A stretch of 64,000 nt of DNA from contig CAMQGK010000253.1 of assembly GCA_947000775.1 (NCBI GenBank), forward strand, positions 124,001-188,000. Direction: 5' to 3'. This stretch comes from Pterois miles. Its lineage: Eukaryota; Chordata; Actinopteri; Perciformes; Scorpaenidae. The notes beneath the pieces are model-generated. The model saw only the letters and a list, made by a program, of their open reading frames with translations, did no database searches and was not told where the DNA came from. The position numbers and the translations under genes were made by a program. This document shows, one piece after another, positions 13,401-20,785 of this stretch. Every line of letters starts with the position of its first letter. Positions within the stretch are counted from its first letter, which is position 1.

Positions 13401-16400
13401 TGAGAACATGAAGATTAGATAGAAGTATAGGATTCCCATGCTCTATTATGTCTCACATATGGTCTCACTCTGTGAAATGGCTACTGTGGGGACTAACATC
13501 TGAATACAGCTGGGCTCACTGGATCCACAAGACTCTCAGCTTTACAGTGATACCCAATTTATATAATTCAGGACTATTTAGGGACCCAAGTATGCAGAAA
13601 TATTCAAATACACCATTTTAGAACACATTAAAATCTAATATTTATACTGCAGGCATAAAACTGCATGGTTTTTGCCTCAAAAACTACATGTGATTATCAT
13701 AAAGTGGGCATGTCTGTAAAGGGGAGACTCGTGGGTACCCATAGAAACCATTTTCATTCACATATCTTGAGGTCAGAGGTCAAGGGACCCCTTTTAAATA
13801 TCAATATGCCAGTTTTTCCTCACCAAAATTTAATGAAACTTCGTAGTATATTTTAGCGTTCTTACCTACATGACATAGTTGGTACCAATGGATTTTTATG
13901 TTTTAATATGATAATAATACCTTCACTCTTGCTCTAAAACTGATCCATAGTCTGCTATAGTCTGGGAATAGCCGAAGTCAGGATTTTTGAAAAATGAGAA
14001 ACTATTTTTTACACTGCATATGTATGCGTATCTTTGATATCAAACGTGTTACAAGTTCATAGATACCAAATACTTGATTGTGCTCCCTGTAATTTTGGTG
14101 ACAGACATTTTTTAAATTATCATACTATATTTACTATTTGGGCACAGTTAACTACTAATGAAAATGTCCCATTTCAAATTCACTTCTTGTAATTCACTTT
14201 CATTTCAATTTTGAGACACAACCATATGCCGAGGAAGAGCAATTAAATGCAGATTCACACGTGGCCTGTGTACGCGACGTTTTAATGGTTAACTGATTAA
14301 ATCCTGAATCCAAAATGGCAGAAAGGAAGGTCCATTACTGAATTACCACATGGAATACCACCAAAGGAAAATTAATCATTTCAGTTGCAGGAACAAATGG
14401 CTTCAAGATTTTAATCCGTTACCTCCCAGTTTATTCACAACTATAATACTTTCAACTTCAGTAGTCAAGTTTGGACAAGTCTTCACTCAGTCGTGCCATA
14501 ATTTGCACGACATGAGATCTATACGCTGTACTCTGTCTGTTCCTCTCTGTAGATCAGATCGGAGGATGGTCTTCCTCTGTCAGGCGTCCTCCTGTCTCTG
14601 AGTGGAGGACAGTTTCGATCCAACCTGTTGACTCAGGACACCGGCCTGCTCACCTTTAATAACCTGGTAAGGACCCAGCAAGTTGTTCACTTGCTTTCAC
14701 CACTGTAATGTTGTTTTTGTGGTGTAAGATATCAGTCTGCCACACTGTGAAGCTGATTAAAGGGATGCTCTAGCTAATGTATATATTTTTCTGCTTTCCC
14801 TTTAATGTAATCACTGCTTTTCTCTCCCCTCAGAGTCCCGGTCAGTACTACTTCAAGCCCATGATGAAGGAGTTCCGCTTTGAGCCAGCGTCTCAGATGA
14901 TCACTGTGGAGGAGGGTCAAAACCTCAGTATCGATATAACTGGCATTAAGACTGCTTACAGGTATATAAATGTACCTCGATGCTGTTTGTTCTAGCTCCA
15001 AAAATGTCCCCAGCACATGAGTTTGATCACTGTGACGGTCTTGCACTGTGTTCCTCAGCTGCTACGGAGCGGTGCAGTCCCTGAGTGGGGATGCAGAGAG
15101 GGATGTGGCCGTGGAGGCGGTGGGACAGGGAGAGTGTAGCCTCTACAGCGAGGACACCGTCACCGACGAGGAGGGTCGCTTCAGACTCAGGGGTCTGCTG
15201 GTGAGGAGCATGTTAAAATCAGACTCTACAGGTCCCAGACTGTATATGCTTGTACACAGCACGCGTATTGAATGTCTTAAATGCTGTACTTTTACTGTGC
15301 CTTCTAAGCCTCCTTACTGTACACCTTATATGACTTAATGAATGTTTCCTTGCAGCCGAGTTGCAAATATCTCATTCAGCTGCGAGCAGAAGGCAACGAC
15401 CACATAGAGAGGGCCTTGCCGCAACACAGAGCTATAGAGGTAAGAAGCAAACTTATTAAAAGCTGCCCCTGGTTTGTAATTCTGTACGACTATATGCAGT
15501 ACTCAGACAGAATTTTACAACTCAGAACGGTTGTCACCGTGATAACTTTTATAATAATAAAATCAAAATAATCTTTTGATGTGACGATCACGAGGTAAAC
15601 GTAGAAATATTCTCTGCAACAACAGCCATTTTTAAAACATTGGTATTATTCTCGAGGCTATATAATATGATGGAAAAAATACTGAAACTTGCTTGTGTGC
15701 GCGCATATCTCGAGGGCATGCTGGGAAACCACAGGGTGGCAGCGCCATGACGGTAAACAGTAACTGCCTGTCAGTGGAGATTTGAGAGTTTCAACATTTG
15801 CAATATAAATAATCATGCTGTCACTTTCTGAATCTATTTTATGTAAACAATAAACACTTATTAGACAGGGAAACTGTGTTATACCTTTCAGACTTAAATA
15901 GAAGGAATAGACTGAGATGCTTTACTGGTGTTCTGATCATCACTGTGGAAACTACAAGCTGCTACTAGCTAGCTGCTGCTCAAATCCTGTCATGGATCGC
16001 TCCGTTTCATTTGCTATTAGTGTTTATTGTTAACATAAAATTGATTCAGAAACTGACGCCATGTTTTTTTATATTGCAAATGTTTTTGAAATTCTGTACT
16101 CCATTCAAATCTGTACTGACAGACAATTACTGTTCACTGTGATGACGCTGCTGTGCGTGCACGAGCAAGTTTGAGTGTTTTTTTTTCCATCATGTTATAT
16201 AGCCTCCAGAATGATGTGTTTTAAAAATGGCCGTTGTTCCCCTTTAAGCAGGAAATTTCGCGTTGCTGTTTCCAAAGGGAAGAGTGACCTTTGAACTTTA
16301 ACTAAAATGCCATTCTTGATCCTCCAGTCCAAACAGTAACAACATTTCTAATGTCATAGTGTTTGTCCTTTTATACAAGGCACTGAAAGCTAGATTGGAG

Positions 16401-19400
16401 GGTATGGAAAACTTTTGTAATTGAATTGTTAAAATAACTGTGGGAACCCTGTGATTCTGACTTATCAGCAGTCTTATCACATGGGTCCTTTTCTATACGC
16501 AGAACAAAAGCAGCGATAATCCTGTTGCATGTTTAAACCTCTCGGTTCATAATTGTTGCTTTTCTGAAAAGTGCAGGCCCCGTAATCTCTCTGGCAAGGC
16601 TGGAAATGCCTTTAATTCCTCTTAATGCTCTGTTATTATCATACCGTGTGACTTGAACAAAGCTTTATCCACAGTTCACATTGGCTGTTTTCTTTAAGAG
16701 CCTGGGGTTGTATCTGTACATTCAGCTCTGTGCTCCCCCTCAGGTTGGCAATAGTGACATCGAAGGGGTCAACATCATCGCCTTCAGACAAATAAATCAG
16801 TTTGACCTCAGTGGAAACGTCCACACGTCCCCTGAACATCTCGCAACACTATCGGTAGGACTGCTTGGTTTATATTATCCCTACATTTTGGTCCATAGAT
16901 TTGTGCACCTCCCTTGTGGTTCTCACAAGTTTTACCACGTTTTCCTCCCTCTCTTTTCCAGGTGAAGCTTTACAAGAGTGACAACCTGGACAACCCAATC
17001 AACAGTGTCTCTCTGGGACAGTCCCTCTTTTTCAACTTCCCTCCTCTGGACAGAGATGGAGAGGTAACTGCTTGTATTTCTGCTCTCATAATTTAAGAGA
17101 CGCTGAGGAGCCCAAACTACTGAATTTTTATTGTCCAGAAACCCTCACAGGTACTTCATTTAGCATAAAAAATATGATCAAATCATAACATGGCAAACTG
17201 CAGCCCAACAGACAACAACAGCTGTCAGTGTGTCAGTGTGCTGACTTGACTATGACTTGACCCAAACTGCACGTGATTATCATAAAGTGGGCATGTCTGT
17301 AAAGGGGAGACTCGTGGGTACCCAGAGAACCCATTTACATTCACATATTTTGAGGTCAGAGGTCAAGGGACCCCTTTTACAATGGCCATGCAAGTATTTC
17401 CTCACCAAAATGTTGAGCCAGTTTGAAGCGTTATTTAATCTCCTTTGCAACAAGCTGGTAGATTCCTTAGGTTTTTTTTTATAGAGCTTTTAAAGTTAAC
17501 ACCATAATAACATGTTAATGCAAATCCATTTTAACTTCACTAATTAATCTAGAGTGAAGATATCATATCATATGAACTAGAACACCTAAGGAATCCACTG
17601 GCACCAACCATGTCATACTAGCTAGTTATGCTGGAGGCTAAATAACGCTCCAAAATTACTTCACTTCATTTTAGTGAGAAAAAACTGCCATGGCCATTTT
17701 CAAAGGGGTCCCTTGACCTCTGACCTCCAGATATATGAATGAAAATGGGTTCTATGGGTACCTACGAGTCTCCCCTTTACAGACATGCCCACTTTATGAT
17801 AATCACATGGAGTTTGGGACAAGTCATAGTCAAGTCAGCACACTGACACTGACAGCTGTTGTTGTCTGTTGGGCCATGTTATGATGTGAGTATATTTTTT
17901 ATGCTAAATGTAGTACCTGTGAGGATTTCTGCACAATTGTTTTGTGTTGTTAAGTAATTTCCAGTAATAGTATATATGTTTGCATAAAGCAGCATATTTG
18001 TCCACTCCCATGTTAAGAGTATTAAATACTGGACAAATCTCCCTTTAAGGTACATGTTGAACAGATAAAAAATGTGTGATTAATTTGTGATTAATTGTAA
18101 TTAACTATTTAATCAGTTGATAACCCTAATCTAGTTTCATATAACTGGTATAAACTAAAAATCTTAAGTTAAGAAATTAGTGGCATTAAAACAAATTTGC
18201 ATTCATGCGTTAACTTTGATAGCCCTAGTTGACACAACCTTTCACAAAATGTGTAGATGGAGGACATGAATCTAACATTGCCTTTCTCCTCCTTGTCCAG
18301 AGCTATGTGCTGATGCTGTACTCCACGCTGTCCCGCTCCCAGTACGACTTCACTCTGCCTCAGGTCACCTTCACCTCCAATGGCTACCACAAGCATGTCA
18401 CCCTCACCTTCAACCCCACTGTAAGATGCTTCTTTTTTAACACAACCTGCACAATATTTCAATGATGGTGTTTTCTGTGTGGAAATTATTGTTTTTTTGT
18501 TTTTTTTTACTGCCAAGAACTACAGAATTTCTTACTTGTAGTGAGGTATATTGCGCAGACTGTGGCAGGTTGTGTATCAGAATTGATCGAGCCGTTTCTC
18601 CTATAATTGTCTGATCTCAGATTGTGTTTATCCGTGTTTTTTTCCCCCACAGCGTAAAGTGCCTGACCAGGACGTTGCCCAGGGCTCCTACATAGCTCTG
18701 CCCCTCACTCTGCTGCTCCTGTTGGCAGCGTACAACCACGAGAAGGTACATCATCACCTCCATCTCTACCACCCAATTTTAATAATTAAGATAAATTGTG
18801 AAAGTATATAAGGGTTTAGAATATTATAATAGAAGTATGTGACAGTCATCCCCATGTTCTCTTATGTCTCATAAGTTGTTGCAGCAGTTTTTGGGTTGAT
18901 ACCATTTGTTACACAAATTTGGTGCTAAATTTACCCATTTTTTACAGCTCAAGAATTGATAAGAATGGTCAATAATCCCTCCAAAATCCCACATTAAAAC
19001 ACCAGGACCTTCAGTAACACCATAGAAAAAGTCATGCTGTGATTTGGTATTTTATACAATGAGGTTAGGTTTCTCTACAATGAAATGGCTTTTATGGGGA
19101 CTAACATCATCACACATAAATACATTTGGGCTCATTGGATCCACAAGAGTCTCAGCTTTACAGTGATACCCAATTTATGTAATTCAAGACTGTTTAGGGA
19201 CCCCAGTATGCAGAAATATTCAAATACACCATTTTTAGAATAAGCAAAAATAACACATTTATACTGCATGCATAAAACGGCATGGTTTTTCCTTAAAAAC
19301 ATGCATGTCATTATCATAAAGTGGGCATGTTTGTAAAGGGGAGACTCGTGGATACCCATAGAACCCATTTTCATTCACATATCTTGTGATCAGAGGTGAA

Positions 19401-19754
19401 GGGGCCCCTTGAAAAATGGCCATTTTTTTAACCTAACTTTGCTGGATTTCTTAGGTTTTCTAGGTTCATGTTAATATCAGTATCTTCATTCTAGCTCTAA
19501 AAGTGAACCTGCTACAGCCTCTGGAAGACAGTACAGTCGGTCTCAGGGGTTTAATATCTCAAATAAGAAACTGTTAATCCAAAAAGCGTTTGTTTAATAC
19601 CTTTGGCGGCCCTGTTTTGCAGGTAATCCCCCTCCTGTTACAGCTGGTGAACCGTATCCAGGGTGTGAGGAGCATGGCCCAGGCCAGCGGGGACAGCGCC
19701 GCTCTGGATGAAGCCAAACGCCAGGCCAAGAGACAGAAGGCCAGACGTACATGA
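1297..19754 (+). CDS. nomo: nomo, nodal modulator (27 exons, 5' end outside window)
   Basis: NOMO is a type I ER membrane protein. With nicalin and TMEM147 it forms the complex that joins the translocon during multipass membrane-protein insertion, and it was first described as a Nodal-signalling antagonist (family knowledge). Exons: 1297-1403, 1509-1581, 2876-3028, 3747-3884, 4375-4464, 4589-4694, 4820-4970, 5135-5312, 6511-6652, 6801-6932, 8036-8172, 8260-8347, 8537-8600, 8696-8791, 8894-9115, 10020-10102, 10283-10442, 12243-12369, 14553-14666, 14834-14961, 15059-15200, 15356-15439, 16744-16854, 16962-17063, 18301-18420, 18653-18745, 19623-19754. They sum to 3,273 nt (1,090 residues plus stop) with all phases matching and all introns GT-AG. 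Recognition rests on blocks such as VPFYRGERITFDVAPSR, SPGQYYFKPMMKEFRFEP and AEGNDHIERALP. A lumenal array of beta-sandwich units is followed by a membrane helix (about visible residues 1027-1044) and a basic tail ending KRQAKRQKARRT. About 130 N-terminal residues are missing to the left. No frameshift or internal stop was seen, so the gene looks functional. Confidence 0.97.
1509..1581 (+). CDS. nomo: nomo exon w2
   Basis: Acceptor CACAG, donor GTTGGT. It reads YTFLKVLPGNYDITA then HPSWTLEQ, completing the first visible F-x-x-L-P-G-x-Y sandwich motif. It starts with the third base of the split Lys codon and ends in phase 0. Confidence 0.94.
1582..2875 (+). other. nomo: nomo intron w2-w3
   Basis: 1,294 bp with no exon. 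The stretch up to about 1848 ends with the block CACCGCTAGATGCCGCCAAA, which recurs as the right end of the split element at 62.9 kb and again near 63.1 kb. Positions about 2225-2400 resemble the family seen at 56.9-58.4 kb (shared phrase CATTTTACAGCTAAACAGTA). The rest is unrecognised. Confidence 0.5.
2876..3028 (+). CDS. nomo: nomo exon w3
   Basis: 51 whole codons between TATAG and GTAAAC. It reads STTSVLVSNANAPATDHLVV, then a segment containing YDVSGEVRSDGEPMKEVTF. The GxVxxDGEPxxxVxF strand pattern opens the second sandwich unit. Confidence 0.95.
3193..3363 (+). repeat. dispersed repeat, inverted match at 13159-13337
   Basis: The reverse complement of this stretch matches 13159-13337 with scattered differences. 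For example GTATCTCAAACTCA and CTATAGGACTCATCA occur in the same order and spacing. The family is unnamed. Confidence 0.75.
3420..3706 (+). mobile_element. non-LTR retrotransposon 3' fragment (LINE)
   Basis: An 89-codon frame (3436-3705) has the basic block GRRPRGRPRTRWRDYI, then LAWE, then LELLPPRPDPRYAVDD. This is the C-terminal tail of a common fish LINE reverse-transcriptase polyprotein (family knowledge). The copy ends in short GATGA repeats typical of a LINE 3' end. It is heavily 5'-truncated and in the same sense as nomo, only 40 bases before exon w4. I do not assign the clade. Confidence 0.8.
3747..3884 (+). CDS. nomo: nomo exon w4
   Basis: 46 whole codons, acceptor TTTCAG, donor GTAGGC. 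It contains DVGGCNTSPVEGAD and DGTFIFPTLASGEYTV, the second F-x-x-L-x-x-G-x-Y motif. The intron before it carries a LINE fragment only about 40 bases upstream. Confidence 0.95.
3885..4374 (+). other. nomo: nomo intron w4-w5
   Basis: 490 bp. I see no repeat, ORF or RNA gene in it. Confidence 0.6.
4375..4464 (+). CDS. nomo: nomo exon w5
   Basis: 30 whole codons, acceptor TTCAG, donor GTATAG. It reads VPFYRGERITFDVAPSR then MNFKVEHNSLKLE. This is one of the most conserved blocks of the family and the clearest identifier. Confidence 0.96.
4589..4694 (+). CDS. nomo: nomo exon w6
   Basis: Acceptor ATGCAG, donor GTAGCC, 35 codons plus 1 nt. It reads PIFRVMGFSVTGRVLNSVAG, then the strand AAVSLNNQIK. 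The FSVTGRV start of a unit recurs as FSVCGHI in exon w8. Confidence 0.96.
4820..4970 (+). CDS. nomo: nomo exon w7
   Basis: Acceptor CTCACAG, donor GTACGT. It reads DGSFRLENMTAGTYTIRV, including an N-M-T glycosylation sequon, and IKVAP-type sequence VKIAPNTPQLPDIITAG. It ends with two bases of a split Gly codon. Confidence 0.96.
5135..5312 (+). CDS. nomo: nomo exon w8
   Basis: Acceptor CTCAG, donor GTGAGT, 59 codons after one completing base. It reads FSVCGHISISRLPEGMKQQG near the start and GAFCFQAKPGDYSVH at the end, another full sandwich unit. Confidence 0.95.
5313..6510 (+). other. nomo: nomo intron w8-w9
   Basis: 1,198 bp. AT-rich unique-looking sequence is followed by a full-length hAT-like element (5826-6433) that ends 77 bases before exon w9. 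Confidence 0.7.
5826..6433 (-). mobile_element. hAT-like non-autonomous element, complete copy
   Basis: Ends TAGTGCTGTC and GACAGCCCTA are imperfect inverted repeats. The flanks TATTTGTG and GTTTTGAG match at 5 of 8 positions, compatible with an old 8-bp target duplication. The interior carries the family core (GGTACCCACGAGTCTCCCCT on this strand). No transposase is encoded. Orientation is defined by the core ATAAAGTGGGCATG reading on the minus strand. Confidence 0.75.
6511..6652 (+). CDS. nomo: nomo exon w9
   Basis: Acceptor CTTCAG, donor GTAAGG, 47 codons plus 1 nt. It reads VSLPEAEVKAGLALQPHALE and later FTQFMASVSGKVYC. It follows a 1.2-kb intron that contains a complete hAT-like element. 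Confidence 0.95.
6801..6932 (+). CDS. nomo: nomo exon w10
   Basis: Acceptor CTCTAG, donor GTCAGT. It reads SCDDLSVTLQPVSRQGERRT then ILSFSFDNVLPGKYK, the fifth visible P-G-x-Y motif. The last base is the first of a split Val codon completed by exon w11 over a 1.1-kb intron. Confidence 0.95.
6933..8035 (+). other. nomo: nomo intron w10-w11
   Basis: 1,103 bp. I recognise no repeat family, ORF of note or RNA gene. It ends with a pyrimidine-rich stretch before CGTCAG. Confidence 0.5.
8036..8172 (+). CDS. nomo: nomo exon w11
   Basis: Acceptor CGTCAG, donor GTCAGT. It reads SITHEEWCWKHKSMEVEVL then VEFRQIGYILRCSLSHAITL. The first two bases (TG) finish the split Val. The in-frame reading begins inside TGAGTATTACTCATGAG, so a naive frame would show a false stop. 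Confidence 0.95.
8260..8347 (+). CDS. nomo: nomo exon w12
   Basis: Acceptor GCATAG, donor GTGAGC, 29 codons plus 1 nt. It reads EFFQDGSKPENVGVYNLSKG and VNRFCLSKP. It contains an N-L-S sequon. Confidence 0.95.
8537..8600 (+). CDS. nomo: nomo exon w13
   Basis: Short exon of 64 nt, acceptor TCCAG, donor GTAAGT. It reads VYKVTPRSCHQFEQDFYTYD. It starts with two bases of a split Gly codon and ends with two bases of a split Thr codon. Confidence 0.94.
8696..8791 (+). CDS. nomo: nomo exon w14
   Basis: Acceptor CAACAG, donor GTAATG. It reads SAPSILTLTAVRHHMTGLIT then TDKILDVTVTI. A split Lys codon joins it to exon w15. Confidence 0.94.
8894..9115 (+). CDS. nomo: nomo exon w15 (charged Q/E/R segment)
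   Basis: The longest exon seen (222 nt). Acceptor GTCAG after a 14-T tract, donor GTCAGT. It reads SSIESEPALVLGPLRSLEEQ, then a Q/E/R-rich, coiled-coil-like stretch (QLQEIQLRRQERERRAAEE), then GPFHYEFSYWA. The charged linker is a recognised feature of NOMO between two sandwich units. Confidence 0.96.
9116..10019 (+). other. nomo: nomo intron w15-w16
   Basis: 904 bp without recognisable coding sequence. Local GC is higher than in the other introns around 9230-9500 and 9650-9960, which may reflect an old small DNA element, but I found no clear termini. Confidence 0.45.
10020..10102 (+). CDS. nomo: nomo exon w16
   Basis: Acceptor GTCCAG, donor GTATGT. It reads AGEKITVTPSSKELLFYPPE and VEATITG. 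Both ends are split codons (Arg before, Glu after). Confidence 0.95.
10283..10442 (+). CDS. nomo: nomo exon w17
   Basis: Acceptor CGACAG, donor GTATGA. It reads SCPGRLVDIAGRAGLFLVGK then VSPELQGVEISITERGAAAP. The SCPG-L-I motif and the VSPEL-GVEI strand are family-typical. Confidence 0.95.
10443..12242 (+). other. nomo: nomo intron w17-w18
   Basis: 1,800 bp. It contains a hAT-like copy (11238-11640), an A-rich run near 10694-10718, and an unrecognised 99-codon antisense ORF (10749-11048). Confidence 0.5.
11238..11640 (-). mobile_element. hAT-like element copy, internally deleted
   Basis: It starts TAGGGTTGTCAAAGTTAA and passes quickly into the core (AAGGGGTCCCTTGACCTC). The outer part between terminus and core is missing compared with the 5826-6433 copy, and the right terminus is replaced by TTAATTAA repeats. 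Confidence 0.7.
12243..12369 (+). CDS. nomo: nomo exon w18
   Basis: Acceptor CCTCAG, donor GTACAG, 1 nt plus 42 codons. It reads VGPLHSDRQYDISASKEGFV and GDFKAFALAGVTFK. It lies between the two largest introns of the visible gene (1.8 and 2.2 kb). Confidence 0.95.
13159..13337 (-). repeat. dispersed repeat, inverted match at 3193-3363
   Basis: Reverse-complement partner of 3193-3363 about 10 kb away in the same gene. Shared phrases include GTATCTCAAACTCA and CTATAGGACTCATCA. Confidence 0.75.
13386..13925 (+). mobile_element. hAT-like element copy
   Basis: Contains the core ATAAAGTGGGCATGTCTGTA followed by GGTACCCATAGAAACC. Its 5' part (GATCCACAAGACTCTCAGCT region) is shared with the copy at 18820-19545 but not with the shorter copies, so two subfamilies are present. 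Confidence 0.7.
14553..14666 (+). CDS. nomo: nomo exon w19
   Basis: 38 whole codons, acceptor CTGTAG, donor GTAAGG. It reads IRSEDGLPLSGVLLSLSGGQ then FRSNLLTQDTGLLTFNNL, the strand of the eighth sandwich motif. Confidence 0.95.
14834..14961 (+). CDS. nomo: nomo exon w20
   Basis: Acceptor CCTCAG, donor GTATAT, 42 codons plus 2 nt. It reads SPGQYYFKPMMKEFRFEPAS then EEGQNLSIDITG. This is one of the most conserved NOMO blocks. Confidence 0.96.
15059..15200 (+). CDS. nomo: nomo exon w21
   Basis: Acceptor CCTCAG, donor GTGAGG, 1 nt plus 47 codons. It reads CYGAVQSLSGDAERDVAVEA then EDTVTDEEGRFRLRGLL. Base composition is clearly GC-richer than the neighbouring introns. Confidence 0.96.
15356..15439 (+). 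CDS. nomo: nomo exon w22
   Basis: 28 whole codons, acceptor TTGCAG, donor GTAAGA. It reads PSCKYLIQLRAEGNDHIERA then LPQHRAIE. The following intron hosts a foldback element. Confidence 0.96.
15440..16743 (+). other. nomo: nomo intron w22-w23
   Basis: 1,304 bp. Nearly half is a foldback element (15617-16248). The remainder (16249-16743) shows no repeat I recognise. Confidence 0.55.
15617..16248. mobile_element. foldback element with long inverted arms
   Basis: The left side (ACAGCCATTTTTAAAACATT, then GAGGCTATATAATATGATGG) is the reverse complement of the right side (ATCATGTTATATAGCCTCCA, then TTAAAAATGGCCGTTGTTCC). The arms are about 270 bases and continue inward through the shared phrase CTGTCACTTTCTGAATCTAT. 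No ORF. Same family as 28012-28894. Confidence 0.8.
16744..16854 (+). CDS. nomo: nomo exon w23
   Basis: 37 whole codons, acceptor CCTCAG, donor GTAGGA. It reads VGNSDIEGVNIIAFRQINQF then DLSGNVHTSPEHLATLS. The FRQINQFDLSGNV block is typical of the family. Confidence 0.96.
16962..17063 (+). CDS. nomo: nomo exon w24
   Basis: 34 whole codons, acceptor TTCCAG, donor GTAACT. It reads VKLYKSDNLDNPINSVSLGQ then SLFFNFPPLDRDGE. Confidence 0.96.
17127..18227 (+). mobile_element. hAT-like element interrupted by a second copy
   Basis: The outer element reads in the + core orientation up to GATTCCTTAGG near 17471 and resumes at CTAGTTTCAT (18131), ending at ATAGCCCTA (18227). At 36880-36930 an uninterrupted copy reads GGTTTTCTAGTTTCAT at the same point, which shows where the second element landed. 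Confidence 0.75.
17482..18128 (-). mobile_element. nested hAT-like element
   Basis: Begins TAGAGCTTTTAAAGTTAA and ends TTGATAACCCTA. It has the core on the minus strand (GGTACCTACGAGTCTCCCCT). It is opposite to the element it sits in. The flanks are too T-rich to show a convincing target duplication. Confidence 0.72.
18301..18420 (+). CDS. nomo: nomo exon w25
   Basis: 40 whole codons, acceptor GTCCAG, donor GTAAGA. It reads SYVLMLYSTLSRSQYDFTLP then QVTFTSNGYHKHVTLTFNPT. A transposable element ends only 73 bases before the exon, yet the pyrimidine tract and AG are intact. Confidence 0.96.
18653..18745 (+). CDS. nomo: nomo exon w26 (membrane helix)
   Basis: 31 whole codons, acceptor CCACAG, donor GTACAT. 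It reads RKVPDQDVAQGS followed by the hydrophobic run YIALPLTLLLLLAAYN, the single C-terminal membrane anchor, then HEK at the cytosolic face. Confidence 0.96.
18746..19622 (+). other. nomo: nomo intron w26-w27
   Basis: 877 bp, mostly a + oriented copy of the hAT-like family (18820-19545). The final 77 bases before w27 are unique. Confidence 0.65.
18820..19545 (+). mobile_element. hAT-like element copy, long subfamily
   Basis: Shares GATCCACAAGAGTCTCAGCT and the TGCAGAAATATTCAAATACA region with the 13.4-kb copy, then the core ATAAAGTGGGCATGTTTGTA. The termini are decayed. Confidence 0.7.
19623..19754 (+). CDS. nomo: nomo exon w27 (last coding exon, stop)
   Basis: 43 codons plus TGA at 19752-19754, acceptor TTGCAG. 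It reads VIPLLLQLVNRIQGVRSMAQ and ends KRQAKRQKARRT. The basic tail and its length agree with the end of vertebrate NOMO proteins. Confidence 0.97.
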   Translation, partial: VIPLLLQLVNRIQGVRSMAQASGDSAALDEAKRQAKRQKARRT

Positions 19755-20785
19755 GGAAACGACCACGGCTCGCCTCAGACCACATCTTTGTGCACTAAAT
19801 GGTACCCTTGCCCCCGCGGTTACCACCTCAGAGAGCACTGTGGATGCCGGTTCGCTAGATGAACCTCTTAAATGTTTGTAGCGGGTAATTGTGGGTGCTA
19901 GTGAACTATTCAGGCCGCCAAGATGTGAAGCCCAACACAGACCACTCGATGTACATTACCAACACCTCATCAGCCAAACAGATTTACTGGACTATAGCTT
20001 ACATTTTACAGGTTGTTTTCTTCTGTTTATTTTTTTCCAAAACTCATTGTTAATATTTGTGATACAATATGAGCCATTTTTATACCTTTGTAATTTATCT
20101 AGGTCAACTAAAATCTTTTGTTTGTGTTTTGAAAGCACTTGAATGCTTTTGATATTAGTCCTAAAATAGATTATGACTATCCGGCACTGTGGGTGGTCAT
20201 GTGTCTCACCTACCAGCACTTGGGGCTATTCAGATAACACACAAAGTGGATTTCCATCAGAATGTGGCTGCATTTTGGCAAAATCTCATCATGACTGCCA
20301 GTATTAACTGAGGGTTGTTTAAACTGTATCATTTAAACTGATTTCTACGAACTCAAATAAGGATCAGTATTGATTTCGAGCTTGTGAAATGACCGTCTTG
20401 TGATTGTAGATGTAGTGTTAAAACGATTTGCAGCTGTGAAAAAAATTGAGAAATGATATTTGAGCATAATGTTTCCACCAGTGAGGTTACACAGAAGACC
20501 TGGAAAGCAGAAAACTGTTAAACTCGGCTCTTGAATCTGCACACAAATTTGTGTTCTGCTTTGAATTTGGACTGAGATTTTCACAAGATTTTGCAGAGTT
20601 TTGTGTAACCTCATAATTGATATAATCCATGCACAAACGCGTCACTCTTTCACGTTAGTATAGTTGTTCTGTACCCGACTCCACTTGCGTCATCGTCCAC
20701 GCCTGTTTGTTAATGCTGAGATCAGCTGTTCTGGAGGCACAGCATCGTAAAACACTCATTTAAACATGAGAGGAACAAAATAAAA
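19755..20785 (+). other. nomo: nomo 3' UTR (candidate)
   Basis: Directly follows the stop codon with no further in-frame coding. The first AATAAA downstream is at 20779-20784 and defines a plausible end. Later AATAAA hexamers exist (about 21204 and 21954), so the true end is uncertain. The stretch after about 20640 may belong to a small DNA element, which would argue for an earlier, non-canonical poly(A) site. Confidence 0.4.
20779..20784 (+). promoter_or_regulatory. nomo: candidate poly(A) signal AATAAA
   Basis: Canonical hexamer 1,025 bases after the nomo stop. Position and strand fit, but there is no transcript evidence. Confidence 0.3.

Larger units (their letters stand above)
12370..14552 (+). 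other. nomo: nomo intron w18-w19
   Basis: 2,183 bp, the largest visible intron. It holds a dispersed repeat (13159-13337) and a hAT-like copy (about 13386-13925). The flanks (12370-13150 and 13930-14550) show nothing I recognise. Confidence 0.5.
17064..18300 (+). other. nomo: nomo intron w24-w25
   Basis: 1,237 bp, nearly all one hAT-like element (17127-17481 plus 18129-18227) with a second, oppositely oriented copy (17482-18128) inserted into it. Only the last 73 bases, which contain the pyrimidine tract, are free of repeat. Confidence 0.75.
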
